Of a stretch of DNA of 32,373 bases, positions 15,246 through 24,228 are shown one piece after another. Position 1 is the stretch's first letter; each line of letters starts with the position of its first letter. Below the pieces are notes generated by a model. It was given only the letters and a program-made list of their open reading frames with translations, did not search any database and was not told the DNA's origin. Both the position numbers and the translations under genes were made by a program. Source of the stretch: HGM05232 sp036661515 (GTDB lineage Bacteria > Bacteroidota > Bacteroidia > Bacteroidales > Muribaculaceae); NCBI GenBank assembly GCA_036661515.1, contig JAVWYO010000010.1:1-32373 (forward strand). Direction: 5' to 3'.

Positions 15246-16310
15246 TTATTTACCGATAAGTAGAAAACTTAATGTGCTATTACGTTGGATAATATAGTTT
15301 ACAAATAAAGTCACCGCAATAACAATAAAAGCGACAATTACTGAAACTACTAAGAGTGGAACAAAAGATAATCCCATGCCACGCATTGGCTCTTGTAGTA
15401 TTGTAAGAGGGAAAAGAAAGAAATAATGAAGAAGATATATTGATAGACTTTCTTTTCCAAGAAGTGTAAAATATCGTGCTACGGGTGATGGCTTTGGGGC
15501 ATTACCGCTATATTCTTTATTGCTCCATGGGATAATTATAGTGAGAGCTATAATTATCAATCCAAAGTGTTCTAAGGGGAGAGCTATCAGTCGGGTAAAT
15601 TCTGGGAGCATTGGTAATTCCCAAGAATAAGATAGATAATACCATGATGGTATGATGCAGACGATAGCAATCAAAAACCAGCCATTACTATTTATCATCG
15701 TCTTAAATGTGTCGCTATATCGATGTGCAAAAATGCCCATCATGAATATTGGGAAAAAACTTGCAAGAAGTCCTGCTCCAATTAGGTCGTTGTTCTCAAG
15801 TGGGAAGGAAACGAAATGGGCTAAAATTATCAGTGCAATATATACTCCAACGGATATAATAATTTGCACTATTGCATTTTTTATTTTAGATAAGATTATG
15901 CTTAATGGATAATAGACAATAAATATTTCAAATAGAGTGAGTGTAAACCAGTATCCATCTTTCCAATAACTGTGGTATAAACCATCTAAAGTTGATGAGA
16001 TAGGAGAGAGCAGATTACTATGCGGAAAATACCATATCCATAGTGCGCTAACGATAAAAAAAGGTATGATTAATTGCTTAAATCGCTTCCAAATATTAGG
16101 ACGTGTAAATGATGACTTATATGTGAGATAGCCACTTATAAAAAAGAACATAGGCATGTGAATTTCGCTTATCATCTTGAATATAAAGGCTGAGTCAATG
16201 TCGCGAATACACATTGTGATTATGTGTCCCATAACGACTACGAATATTGCTACTCCTTTTAATAAATCGAAGTATTGTAGTCGTTCTTTCTTTGTAATAG
16301 GTGAGTTCAT
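15246..16310 (-). CDS. acyltransferase family 3 membrane protein
   Basis: An integral inner-membrane enzyme with about ten hydrophobic segments over 354 residues. The N-terminus (QYFDLLKGVAIFVVVMGHI) carries the DxxKG...H signature of OafA/WecH-type O-acyltransferases, and HMPMFFFISGYL is the second family landmark. It probably adds acetyl or another acyl group to the surface glycan made by this cluster. Start set at the ATG at 16310; the TTG one codon upstream is less likely. It follows upxY by 11 bases. Confidence 0.9.
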   Translation of the reverse strand: MNSPITKKERLQYFDLLKGVAIFVVVMGHIITMCIRDIDSAFIFKMISEIHMPMFFFISGYLTYKSSFTRPNIWKRFKQLIIPFFIVSALWIWYFPHSNLLSPISSTLDGLYHSYWKDGYWFTLTLFEIFIVYYPLSIILSKIKNAIVQIIISVGVYIALIILAHFVSFPLENNDLIGAGLLASFFPIFMMGIFAHRYSDTFKTMINSNGWFLIAIVCIIPSWYYLSYSWELPMLPEFTRLIALPLEHFGLIIIALTIIIPWSNKEYSGNAPKPSPVARYFTLLGKESLSIYLLHYFFLFPLTILQEPMRGMGLSFVPLLVVSVIVAFIVIAVTLFVNYIIQRNSTLSFLLIGK

Positions 16311-16321
16311 CAATATATTTT

Positions 16322-16882
16322 TTATTCTGATAATTTTTCAATAAGCGACGGGTGAATAAAAGCCGTAGCAACGGCTGCAATGCCCGGAATCGTTACAACT
16401 ACGCGACGGTCGCCTTTAATTCTCACAAATTCACCTTCGGCTCCCGCAAATATGCCTCCCATAATCCTAACTTTCTCACCACGTTTCATGGTAGCAAGAT
16501 TAGCATCAAGATATATTACCTGTTCGTCAAAAGTTCCAGCAACGGCAATGAAACTCTTCATTTGAGTGTCAGGCACCACAATTGGGCGATGATTTTCACG
16601 ATTCATTATGTAGCGTATAGGAAGTAGTGTATTTTCTTTATATCCTATAATTTCGTCTTTGGTAGCTCTTATAAATATAAGATTGTGTATTGAGGGTTTT
16701 AGTACTTTTATTCTACGTTCATCACGCATGACCTCACAGTATTGCATAGGTAGAAAGTACTCCATTTTGAGCCCCTCAAGTTCTTCTTTCACCAATAATT
16801 CACGATTGTATGTAACTCTTATTGCATACCAATTTTTGCATTCGTGAGCATCGGCAGGTGTTTGTGTGCTATTACTCTCCAC
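16322..16882 (-). CDS. upxY: UpxY-type transcription antiterminator (NusG family)
   Basis: 186 residues with a NusG N-terminal domain (WYAIRVTYNRELLVKEELE from about residue 18, then the FLPMQYCEV and NLIFIRA strands) and a C-terminal KOW domain (KRGEKVRIMGGIFAGAEGEFVRI). In Bacteroides, UpxY proteins are the first gene of capsular polysaccharide operons and keep polymerase going through their own operon. The position here, first in the glycan cluster, agrees. The start is GTG at 16882: an in-frame stop lies three codons upstream and the next ATG would delete 39 residues of the NusG fold. No UpxZ partner is present in the window. Confidence 0.92.
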   Translation of the reverse strand: MESNSTQTPADAHECKNWYAIRVTYNRELLVKEELEGLKMEYFLPMQYCEVMRDERRIKVLKPSIHNLIFIRATKDEIIGYKENTLLPIRYIMNRENHRPIVVPDTQMKSFIAVAGTFDEQVIYLDANLATMKRGEKVRIMGGIFAGAEGEFVRIKGDRRVVVTIPGIAAVATAFIHPSLIEKLSE

Positions 16883-16919
16883 TCTGATTTATATGGCTTT
16901 TATATATTACTCTTCGACG

Positions 16920-16927
16920 TAAAGGTA
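16920..16927 (-). promoter_or_regulatory. candidate promoter of the glycan cluster
   Basis: TACCTTTA on the minus strand (16927-16920) matches the -7 consensus except for the last base, and lies 38 bases before the GTG of upxY. The transcript leader would be only about 30 bases. No invertible promoter repeats were seen. Confidence 0.4.
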
Positions 16928-16937
16928 CTTTAAAAAT

Positions 16938-16980
16938 GGCAATATGAAAAATAAAAATAGTTTTCATCGTTCATATTGCC
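16938..16980 (-). terminator. terminator after the alpha-2-macroglobulin gene
   Basis: GGCAATATGAA (16938-16948) pairs perfectly with TTCATATTGCC (16970-16980), 11 bp; on the minus strand it is followed by ATTTTTAAA. It separates the macroglobulin gene from the glycan cluster. Confidence 0.75.
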
Positions 16981-16989
16981 TTAAAATAT

Positions 16990-19900
16990 TTATTTCACCG
17001 TTATTGTCGTGCCTGATGAGTGTGCCACCATTTGCGGTGCATATTGGCATTGTATTGTTGCAATGCCAAGGCTATACTGTCCTTGGGAAGTTACCGTAAC
17101 GTCATAACTTATGATATGTGTCCCTTTAGGCAGATGTGCAATATATAGATTGGTAGCAGAATTTTTCAACTCACGATAAAACATTATTCCATCTTGATAT
17201 TCCACGCCCGAAAGCTGATTTACTGGCTCTATGCTTGCGCAACGTTCATCGGTTAAGTTCACAAAATCAAGATCTTTAGATGATTTAATTAAGAATTGTA
17301 CTTTTACCTTATCTCCTACTTGTAAAGTATTTGATTTAACCGATTTCCCATTAGTTGAAGTTGGCTGAATATATAGCGATTTCTCAATAGTCAAGCCATC
17401 AACTCCCACACTCTTTATGGAACTCATTTGGGCATTGTATTGGCAAAATACGCTTCCCCAAGCTGGATTGTTGCCATTTCGTGTGATTGAGATACTGTTC
17501 CCTTTACTATTAGGCAGATTTATAATTTGTTTGACATATCCTGTATATGAGTCGATAGAATCAATAACTATTTTATTATTGTTGACCGTAATCGATGATT
17601 GTTGCCCATCATTATCAATCCAATTACTTCCTGTCTTTAGTAACGAATAAATTGCATCGCTTGCCATAGTTGAAGAACCCCAATTCGTTGTTTGCTTTTG
17701 TAGTAACAACCATTTGCGTATAAGGTCAATATCTTTACTCTGTGGTTCTACTGCGTGAAATGAACGAAGCAGTAATGATGTTATTGCAACCTTGTCATAG
17801 TATCGATAATTCCCACTACGTAGATTATCCCAATACATTCCTGTCGCTGGCTTAGTTATTGCAAACTGGCGTATCGATTCAAGTATCGCTTTAGCGGTTA
17901 TTACGTCGCCATTATCATTTAAAATAAGAGATAAAAATGCTTTGTCAGCCATGCTTTGCCCTTTCCAGTTTTCTGCTACCTCTTTTAATGCTTTTTTCTT
18001 AAATAGAGCTAAAGTCGTTGATAAAGGAATATCTTTAAAGAAAGAGCGTACATAAATATATGGTATAAATTCGCTATAATTGTATGTTTCTTTTTCGTTA
18101 TCATAAATTTTGATAATATTTTTATCAAGATATTTTACACCTTCTAAAATCATCTTTTTAATATCTTCATTTTCTTCAAGATAGCCTATTTGACGTAGTT
18201 CACCAAGTGTCTGCATAACCTCATAAGTCGTATATGTATCCGATTCACACCCATGATACCAGCTCCACCCGCCATCATCTTTTTGTAACCCTTTTAGCGA
18301 TTTAATCGCATTATTTGACGCATTTTCTATATTATTTTTATTGAAAAGCGTTGTGAGCTGTTCCATTTGAAGTGTTTCGGCTTGCGATTGAGAAAGCCAA
18401 GGGGTATTGCTCAATTCCACATTTTTAAGTTCCTCATTCTTTGCAAGTAATGAAATAAGAGCCGATTCTTTCGGATTGTCATTCCAGTATTTAAGAGCTT
18501 TATCAATAAATGGATATTTCTTTACTATCCCTTTAGCCATAAGGTTGCAATATAGATTACGAACTAAGCCTGTGGCGGTAATAGCATCAGATGTTTGGAT
18601 TGTTGGCAATGCAGTAACGCAATACCACACAGGATTGTCGCAATATTCTAAAGTAATTCGGCTACCTTTAGGATATTTAGGCAATGTAAGTGAGAAATTT
18701 GCATCATTCTGTTCTAAGAAGAATGGTTTACTTTCAATAACTGGTGATGTGGCAGGAAGTATGGCAATAAGCGATTGTTCACCATCGCCAAAGGTAGCAG
18801 TTTCTGCCTTTATTCGATAGCCAATAAATGCGATAGAATCGGGTACGTTCCATGTCGTTGCAAATGTGGTTGTTCCATTAGCAGGAACCGACGTTTTTAG
18901 TGATTGTGATTGAATGATGTTTTTATTCTCAGGATTGAAAAGCTCGATTATTACGTCACAATTTGTAATAGAATCAGTGGAATTTAATATCTGAGCTTTG
19001 ATTGTCGCTTTATCTCCATGGCGGAGAAAACGAGGTAAGTTTGGTTGAACCATTATTGGCTTATTTGCAATAGCTTCTCTTGTAATATTGCAATTTTCTA
19101 ACGCTGTTGTGTAGGCAATAGCTTGAAACAACCAAGTTGTGTTTTCATTAGGAACATTAAATTCAAAAGATACATTTCCATCTTTATCTGTGCATAATAA
19201 TGGTTCCCATAGTCCACATTTTACATCGTTAGTACGATATTGCACTGCTGATTCTTTTTGTGGCTTTACTTCGGCATCGGCAACTTCACAAAGTGCTCCA
19301 TTAGAAGGAGCATCTTCACATTGTTCAACGGCAGTATATTCTTCTTTGGCAAATGCACTCTTATTAGCACTTCGCGCAAAGTATATATTATGATAATATA
19401 ACGACATACCATAAGTATTGAGTGTCGGATATAGTATATCTATACCTTTTGTATATTTAAACTCGTTATATATATATAATGAGTTTAGGTAATATTTAAT
19501 ATAATTGATTTTACAATATTCTGTCCATGCTGATTTAAGGCTAAGTGCCCAGTCGTTATTAGCTATTGCATTCAATGATTTGTCATACATTTCAGCCATG
19601 AATGCACCTTGCACTGGAATACCGTTATTGTTTTTAAGTGAAAAGCTCCAACGCTCAATTGTACCAGGAACTATTTTATTACGGAATGACTTAACCGTTA
19701 ATGTAACACTCTCAGCTGGAATACTTGGCGTAACTACGATATTGCTAACAATAGTGTTGAAATCCTTTGTCGTAAATAGAAGAATATGAGATTCTTTACC
19801 TTTGCTTTGAGGCATTTTTATATTTAATTGATGCATTCCTGTTTCATAATAAACCCAACCTTGTTCAACGACTTTTTTGTCAGAATATGCAACATAGTAT

Positions 19901-22530
19901 ATTGAAGATTTTTCGGGGCTATTTCCTATAAGAACCGATGCAACCGAATTTTCGTCACATGAAATATTTGTGTTAGCCACCCACATTGCCGATTTTATGG
20001 GCGAAGTTTTATCGGTAGGGCGGTAAATGATTATTTTATCTTCCCCTGCTTCGGTCACTGTATCACCAATAATTGAAACGCTCATTTTATATTCTCCCGA
20101 TGGGATTCTTTCTAAATTAGCAATAGGTGCAGATGGCTTAAATGTGCCTTCTGTTGAAAATTTGCTTTCACCAATTGAGGTGAGCGTATATTTGCATAAA
20201 AACAGAGTATCACTAAGCTCAGATGTTGTGATAGTTACTGGTAGTTTGGTGGTTTTTGATGCAATGATATTCTCGGTATTTGACATTCGTATCCATCGAG
20301 CATTTCCGATACTAAAATTACCAGAATTTTCTTGTGTTTCTCCTGCTGTTGAGGTCGCCGATACGTTGATATTATACATATAATATTTCTTATTATTCTT
20401 AACAAAAACTGAATCGGGAATTGTGATGCTAAATTGACCTGAATTATTAGTTTGAGCCTCAAAAGATGTCATTGTTTCCTTCTCATTACTCCAAAACCAT
20501 GATGATTTTGAAAGGGTGCAATTAATAGTAGTGTTGCTCAATGGAACTTGTGAATATGTCTTTATTACGCCATTAATTGTAATCTCTTTGTCTTTTGAAT
20601 ATTGCGGTTTTAGGTCGGTAAATTCTATGTAGAAAGATGGTGCTTTATACTCGCTCACTTCAATATTTTTACCACCAATCAAATCCTTACCATGCAGTAC
20701 AAGTATCCTATGATTCCCATTTAATCCATTCTTTGGAATGCTAAGACTTGACGTAATTCTACCAAGATTATCACTTTTTAAAATTACACTATCTGCTACC
20801 TCTCCATTACTATTTGCAAGTACTACCTTGAATCTCTCTCCATTAACAACCTGTCTTTTCTCGTTAATATAGCTATAACACACCGCTACACACTTTATTG
20901 AATCACCAGGAGAGTACACTCCAAGATCGCTAAAGATATTGCAATTATACGGTTCGTGGGAATCGCTATTAGATGAATATCTTTGATAAGAAGTTAACGA
21001 TTTAGAATAAATATCTTTCCCTTTACTTGCATAAATTCTGCCATTAAATGTGTTGGGAATGTTCACTTTGCCATCTTTGTCGGTAATGAAACGTTTAGTT
21101 TTTCCTTCTAATTTAATAGTAACACCACCTATTGGCGCACCTGTTTTACTATCAACAGCTATAACGTATCTTTTTAAATCACAATTTGATAAATCTATAA
21201 GATGAATATCTGTAACTCGCAAAATATCAGGATGCGAATTTGAATAATTCTTTTTTAGCACATTAGTTTTTGTCTCTTTATCATAATAATCCGATAACAC
21301 AATATATTTTCCATATTCCAGTGGAGGAAATACAACTTTAGTTGTGTCCCACGATGGAGTAGAACTATTAAGTTTTACCGATTTGCTTACAATTAATTTG
21401 AGTTTATTAAATGGAACTTTGTTTTCCGAAAAATCACCGTCTGGTATCCTATAAATGGATATTGTAAAATCATTTAAGTTAGTGCTTATGCAATTTACTT
21501 CAATAATCTCTTGTCTCGAAAATACTGAGCCATTAGATATTGTTATTTTTGGTGCTGCTATTCTTTTTATTATTTCGAGAATATTATTTATTCTAATGTA
21601 ATTAGGGAAACTTTTAGCAAATTGATTTAGTTGCACATAATAATCAGAAAGTTCTGATTTACTACTAATCATATTACTCATTGCAATCAAAATCTCTCCA
21701 CTGAATTCTGACTTTTTGAATTTAGATAATAAATTTTCATAGTCATTCAATGTGAAGCCATTTTTACTTAATTGAAATAATTGTGCACTAATATATGGAG
21801 CATCGCTACCCTCATGAAATTTAATTATTTCATTGAGCGTCTTATTGATATATTGCTTAATGTTTAAGTCACCGTTGCTACTATTACTATTACGAGCCAG
21901 CATCACAGGTCTATCATCACTAAATTGATATAGAATTTCCATTGCGCGATAAGCAATAAAATCATAGATGGTGGGGCGAAAAATAGCGCCAACCTCGTTA
22001 TATTCAATCACACCCTTATAAGTCGCGACTAAAGTATTTTGCAACACTTTTTTATCAATAAGCGATTCCTTGATGAGCGAAAATATTTTATCTGAAAATT
22101 GCTCTTTGTTCCATTCTGTAATGTCGGAGGGGATAGAATCGGTATTGTTATCACGATTTCTATTCTTATACATATTTTTTCTGTAATACGAAGAATATAT
22201 CTCCGCTTCTAAAGAGTATAAAATGGCTTTGGTACTTGCTACCTTTTCAATAGCCGCAATACTATCAACACGCATTATCACACTTGGCACATTTTCTTCA
22301 GAAATAGACGACTTTGCTATGGAATATTGAATAAGTGATGCTATCACTTCGTTTGTATCTCCAGCTCTTAACGCAATATTAAGGGTACTATCGGCATGAG
22401 TAATTACATTCAATGGATATTCAAAATCGGGCTCATAATCTTTTGAGCCATTTACATTAATTGATGTCGATAATATAAATGCGAATAGGGATAATGCCAG
22501 AATCGCTTTCTGAAAGCATGTTTTTTCCAT
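16990..22530 (-). CDS. exported alpha-2-macroglobulin-like protein lacking the thioester motif
   Basis: 1846 residues with a signal peptide (hydrophobic residues 9-24, likely cut near residue 28; no lipobox, so not an evident lipoprotein). Family landmarks in order: an MG domain with carboxypeptidase-like repeat (VDSKTGAPIGGVTIKLEG), FSDLGVYSPGDSIK near residue 535 (counterpart of the DRGIYRPGE motif), the macroglobulin core GLWEPLLCTDKDGNVSFEF near 1107, the alpha-alpha toroid region including LQKDDGGWSWYHG near 1420, and a C-terminal receptor-like beta domain. Bacterial members are thought to trap proteases that attack the periplasm. At the expected thioester site near residue 1312, after NPVWYCVTALP, the CxEQ motif is missing (IQTSDAITATGLVRN), so covalent capture seems impossible. 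No pbpC is adjacent. Confidence 0.9.
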   Translation of the reverse strand: MEKTCFQKAILALSLFAFILSTSINVNGSKDYEPDFEYPLNVITHADSTLNIALRAGDTNEVIASLIQYSIAKSSISEENVPSVIMRVDSIAAIEKVASTKAILYSLEAEIYSSYYRKNMYKNRNRDNNTDSIPSDITEWNKEQFSDKIFSLIKESLIDKKVLQNTLVATYKGVIEYNEVGAIFRPTIYDFIAYRAMEILYQFSDDRPVMLARNSNSSNGDLNIKQYINKTLNEIIKFHEGSDAPYISAQLFQLSKNGFTLNDYENLLSKFKKSEFSGEILIAMSNMISSKSELSDYYVQLNQFAKSFPNYIRINNILEIIKRIAAPKITISNGSVFSRQEIIEVNCISTNLNDFTISIYRIPDGDFSENKVPFNKLKLIVSKSVKLNSSTPSWDTTKVVFPPLEYGKYIVLSDYYDKETKTNVLKKNYSNSHPDILRVTDIHLIDLSNCDLKRYVIAVDSKTGAPIGGVTIKLEGKTKRFITDKDGKVNIPNTFNGRIYASKGKDIYSKSLTSYQRYSSNSDSHEPYNCNIFSDLGVYSPGDSIKCVAVCYSYINEKRQVVNGERFKVVLANSNGEVADSVILKSDNLGRITSSLSIPKNGLNGNHRILVLHGKDLIGGKNIEVSEYKAPSFYIEFTDLKPQYSKDKEITINGVIKTYSQVPLSNTTINCTLSKSSWFWSNEKETMTSFEAQTNNSGQFSITIPDSVFVKNNKKYYMYNINVSATSTAGETQENSGNFSIGNARWIRMSNTENIIASKTTKLPVTITTSELSDTLFLCKYTLTSIGESKFSTEGTFKPSAPIANLERIPSGEYKMSVSIIGDTVTEAGEDKIIIYRPTDKTSPIKSAMWVANTNISCDENSVASVLIGNSPEKSSIYYVAYSDKKVVEQGWVYYETGMHQLNIKMPQSKGKESHILLFTTKDFNTIVSNIVVTPSIPAESVTLTVKSFRNKIVPGTIERWSFSLKNNNGIPVQGAFMAEMYDKSLNAIANNDWALSLKSAWTEYCKINYIKYYLNSLYIYNEFKYTKGIDILYPTLNTYGMSLYYHNIYFARSANKSAFAKEEYTAVEQCEDAPSNGALCEVADAEVKPQKESAVQYRTNDVKCGLWEPLLCTDKDGNVSFEFNVPNENTTWLFQAIAYTTALENCNITREAIANKPIMVQPNLPRFLRHGDKATIKAQILNSTDSITNCDVIIELFNPENKNIIQSQSLKTSVPANGTTTFATTWNVPDSIAFIGYRIKAETATFGDGEQSLIAILPATSPVIESKPFFLEQNDANFSLTLPKYPKGSRITLEYCDNPVWYCVTALPTIQTSDAITATGLVRNLYCNLMAKGIVKKYPFIDKALKYWNDNPKESALISLLAKNEELKNVELSNTPWLSQSQAETLQMEQLTTLFNKNNIENASNNAIKSLKGLQKDDGGWSWYHGCESDTYTTYEVMQTLGELRQIGYLEENEDIKKMILEGVKYLDKNIIKIYDNEKETYNYSEFIPYIYVRSFFKDIPLSTTLALFKKKALKEVAENWKGQSMADKAFLSLILNDNGDVITAKAILESIRQFAITKPATGMYWDNLRSGNYRYYDKVAITSLLLRSFHAVEPQSKDIDLIRKWLLLQKQTTNWGSSTMASDAIYSLLKTGSNWIDNDGQQSSITVNNNKIVIDSIDSYTGYVKQIINLPNSKGNSISITRNGNNPAWGSVFCQYNAQMSSIKSVGVDGLTIEKSLYIQPTSTNGKSVKSNTLQVGDKVKVQFLIKSSKDLDFVNLTDERCASIEPVNQLSGVEYQDGIMFYRELKNSATNLYIAHLPKGTHIISYDVTVTSQGQYSLGIATIQCQYAPQMVAHSSGTTITVK

Positions 22531-22570
22531 TTTACTTCTGTGTTAGTTATGAGTCGGCAAGTTAAATAAA

Positions 22571-22604
22571 AATCCCGACACATTGAAATAGAATGGTCGG
22601 GATT
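22571..22604 (-). terminator. terminator of the sigma-factor operon
   Basis: AATCCCGAC (22571-22579) pairs with GTCGGGATT (22596-22604), 9 bp; on the minus strand it is followed by TTTTATTTAA. It lies between the Spy-like gene and the macroglobulin gene, so the latter needs its own promoter. Confidence 0.85.
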
Positions 22605-22631
22605 GTATAGAAAAGTTAGTTTTTGATTGTC

Positions 22632-23114
22632 CTATTGTGCTCTGTTTTGATTTTCGCCTCCCCGATGATGGTTAAGCATTGTACGCTTAAAGCGATTTTC
22701 AGCGCGCTTGAGCTTGAATAGCTGTTCCTTAGAAAGTATCTTAGAATATTTCTGAAAATATTCCGCTTCTATTTGCGCTTCTTTAGACTTTACTTCCGAT
22801 AATGCTTCAGCAACTTTCTCATATTCAAGGTCTGATATATTCGTCTTAGATGCCGTGATTTTTTTCTCCATATCACGAGCCTCTTTATTTATTTGAAATA
22901 CTTCCTTTTCCATCTCGGTATAGAGAGGAAAGAAATCTTGCTGTTGACTTTTGCTTAGCTCAAGTTCTTTTGTCATGAAATCGCGCTTATAGTCTCGCAC
23001 TTCTTTCATCCATTTCCCGTGCTTGTCTTTTGTGCCTTGTGCTAAAACTGACGTTGCTGAAAATGAAAAGATAAGGCTCAGCAGTAGAGTATAATAAAAG
23101 TATTTTTTTGTCAT
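22632..23114 (-). CDS. Spy/CpxP-like small periplasmic protein
   Basis: 160 residues from the ATG at 23114 (a longer reading to 23150 overlaps the upstream gene and lacks a sensible start). The signal peptide ends near residue 26 (SVLAQ). The mature part is charged and helical, with paired motifs ELSKSQQQDFFPLYTEME and ILSKEQLFKLKRAENRFK that recall the LTxxQ repeats of Spy/CpxP chaperones and periplasmic metal sensors. It is the third gene of the sigma-factor operon, 13 bases after the membrane protein. A role in envelope protein folding or in sensing stress for the operon is inferred. Confidence 0.72.
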   Translation of the reverse strand: MTKKYFYYTLLLSLIFSFSATSVLAQGTKDKHGKWMKEVRDYKRDFMTKELELSKSQQQDFFPLYTEMEKEVFQINKEARDMEKKITASKTNISDLEYEKVAEALSEVKSKEAQIEAEYFQKYSKILSKEQLFKLKRAENRFKRTMLNHHRGGENQNRAQ

Positions 23115-23127
23115 CTCATTTTTGATT

Positions 23128-23532
23128 TTAATTGATACTGTCGTGACCAAATGCTGCGCCTACATTAACGCTATCTTCATACATCTCTTGCAGTAGTTCA
23201 TATTCATCAAAATCATCAGTAAGAACATAATCATCAACAAATGATTCATTTTTAAAGGCTTCTGCAATAGATGGATTTATTGTGTTGTCGCTCGAATCAT
23301 CACGCATTGTTGTAAATACTTTCATCATACACCAAATACCTACAAACATTGCTGCCATGTATATCCATGGACGTGCGCGATGCCATAGCGATGGAGGAGT
23401 CTCTATTGTAAATTCTCTTTCGGGTAACGATTTTGTCATTCTTTCAGCAAAATCATTAAAATAATTATCCGGGACCTTAAATCCGGGGTCCTTACTCATA
23501 TGGGATAATATGTCAGATTCTTCTTTTTTCAT
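23128..23532 (-). CDS. single-pass membrane protein, probable partner of the ECF sigma factor
   Basis: 134 residues: a soluble N-terminal part of about 50 (with NYFNDFAERM, a short segment seen in similar Bacteroidetes proteins), one membrane helix (WIYMAAMFVGIWCMMKVF, about 55-72), and an acidic C-terminal tail on the other side. It follows the sigma gene by 36 bases. The position and topology suit an anti-sigma factor, but no zinc-binding anti-sigma motif is present, so the function is inferred only from context. Confidence 0.6.
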   Translation of the reverse strand: MKKEESDILSHMSKDPGFKVPDNYFNDFAERMTKSLPEREFTIETPPSLWHRARPWIYMAAMFVGIWCMMKVFTTMRDDSSDNTINPSIAEAFKNESFVDDYVLTDDFDEYELLQEMYEDSVNVGAAFGHDSIN

Positions 23533-23568
23533 TGTTACGGATATATGACCGTTTAAATTCTAAAAGGT

Positions 23569-24129
23569 TTAATCAACTTGTGTAAAATATTGCTCAATTT
23601 TTTTCATCGCATGATGATATGATGCTTTCAATGCTCCTACTGATGTGCCAAGTATCTCTGACATATCTTCATATTTCATCTCATCAAAATATCGCATATT
23701 AAATACAAGACGTTGCTTATCGGGCAATTCATTTATTGCCTTTTGTAATTGTATCTTTAGTTCATCGCCATCAAACCATTCATCTGCTTCAAGTTCATTA
23801 ATAAGAAAAGAATCACCATCATCGATAGAAATATTTTTTCTTGCTCTCTCCTTATTTAGAAAGGTGATTGATTCATTTATGGCAATCTTATATAACCATG
23901 TCGAGAGTTTTGCCTCTCCTCTAAAATATTCAACATTGTTCCAGGCTTTGAGCAATGTGTTCTGTAATATATCGTTAGCGTCGTCATGAGAGACTACCAT
24001 CTTACGAATATGCCAGTATAATTGTTCTGAAAACAACGAGATAACCTCCCCAAATGCGTCACGACATGTAGAGTTGTCACGTAGTCTTAATACTAAATCT
24101 GTTTCGTTATATTGGGGTATAGATACCAT
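23569..24129 (-). CDS. ECF-type RNA polymerase sigma factor
   Basis: 186 residues with sigma region 2 (LYWHIRKMVVSHDDANDILQNTLLKAWNN, then FRGEAKLSTWLYKIAINES) and region 4 (LPDKQRLVFNMRYFDEMKYEDMSEILGTSVGALKASYHHAMKKI). No region 3 or 1, so an extracytoplasmic-function type. It leads an operon with a membrane protein and a periplasmic Spy-like protein, an arrangement typical of envelope-stress regulation. It is transcribed divergently from the ZIP transporter; a TAAATTTA box on the minus strand about 25 bases upstream of the ATG could be its -7 element. Confidence 0.93.
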   Translation of the reverse strand: MVSIPQYNETDLVLRLRDNSTCRDAFGEVISLFSEQLYWHIRKMVVSHDDANDILQNTLLKAWNNVEYFRGEAKLSTWLYKIAINESITFLNKERARKNISIDDGDSFLINELEADEWFDGDELKIQLQKAINELPDKQRLVFNMRYFDEMKYEDMSEILGTSVGALKASYHHAMKKIEQYFTQVD

Positions 24130-24142
24130 CTATGAATTTTTA

Positions 24143-24175
24143 TTGTGTAAATTTAGCCCAAAGTTTTTAAATTTG
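24143..24175 (+). promoter_or_regulatory. promoter of the ZIP transporter gene
   Basis: TAAATTTG at 24168-24175 matches the -7 consensus; TTG at 24143-24145 is 22 bases upstream. It lies in the 99-base divergent region shared with the sigma-factor operon. Confidence 0.5.
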
Positions 24176-24228
24176 CGCCATACAAATGTTTTATTTGGTT
24201 TTTTTAATTAATTATAAACTTATTAACA

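Noticed and set aside
16883..16989. Invertible promoter region before upxY, as in many Bacteroides capsule loci
   Set aside because: The only inverted repeat there is the terminator hairpin of the upstream gene, and no recombinase gene is nearby.
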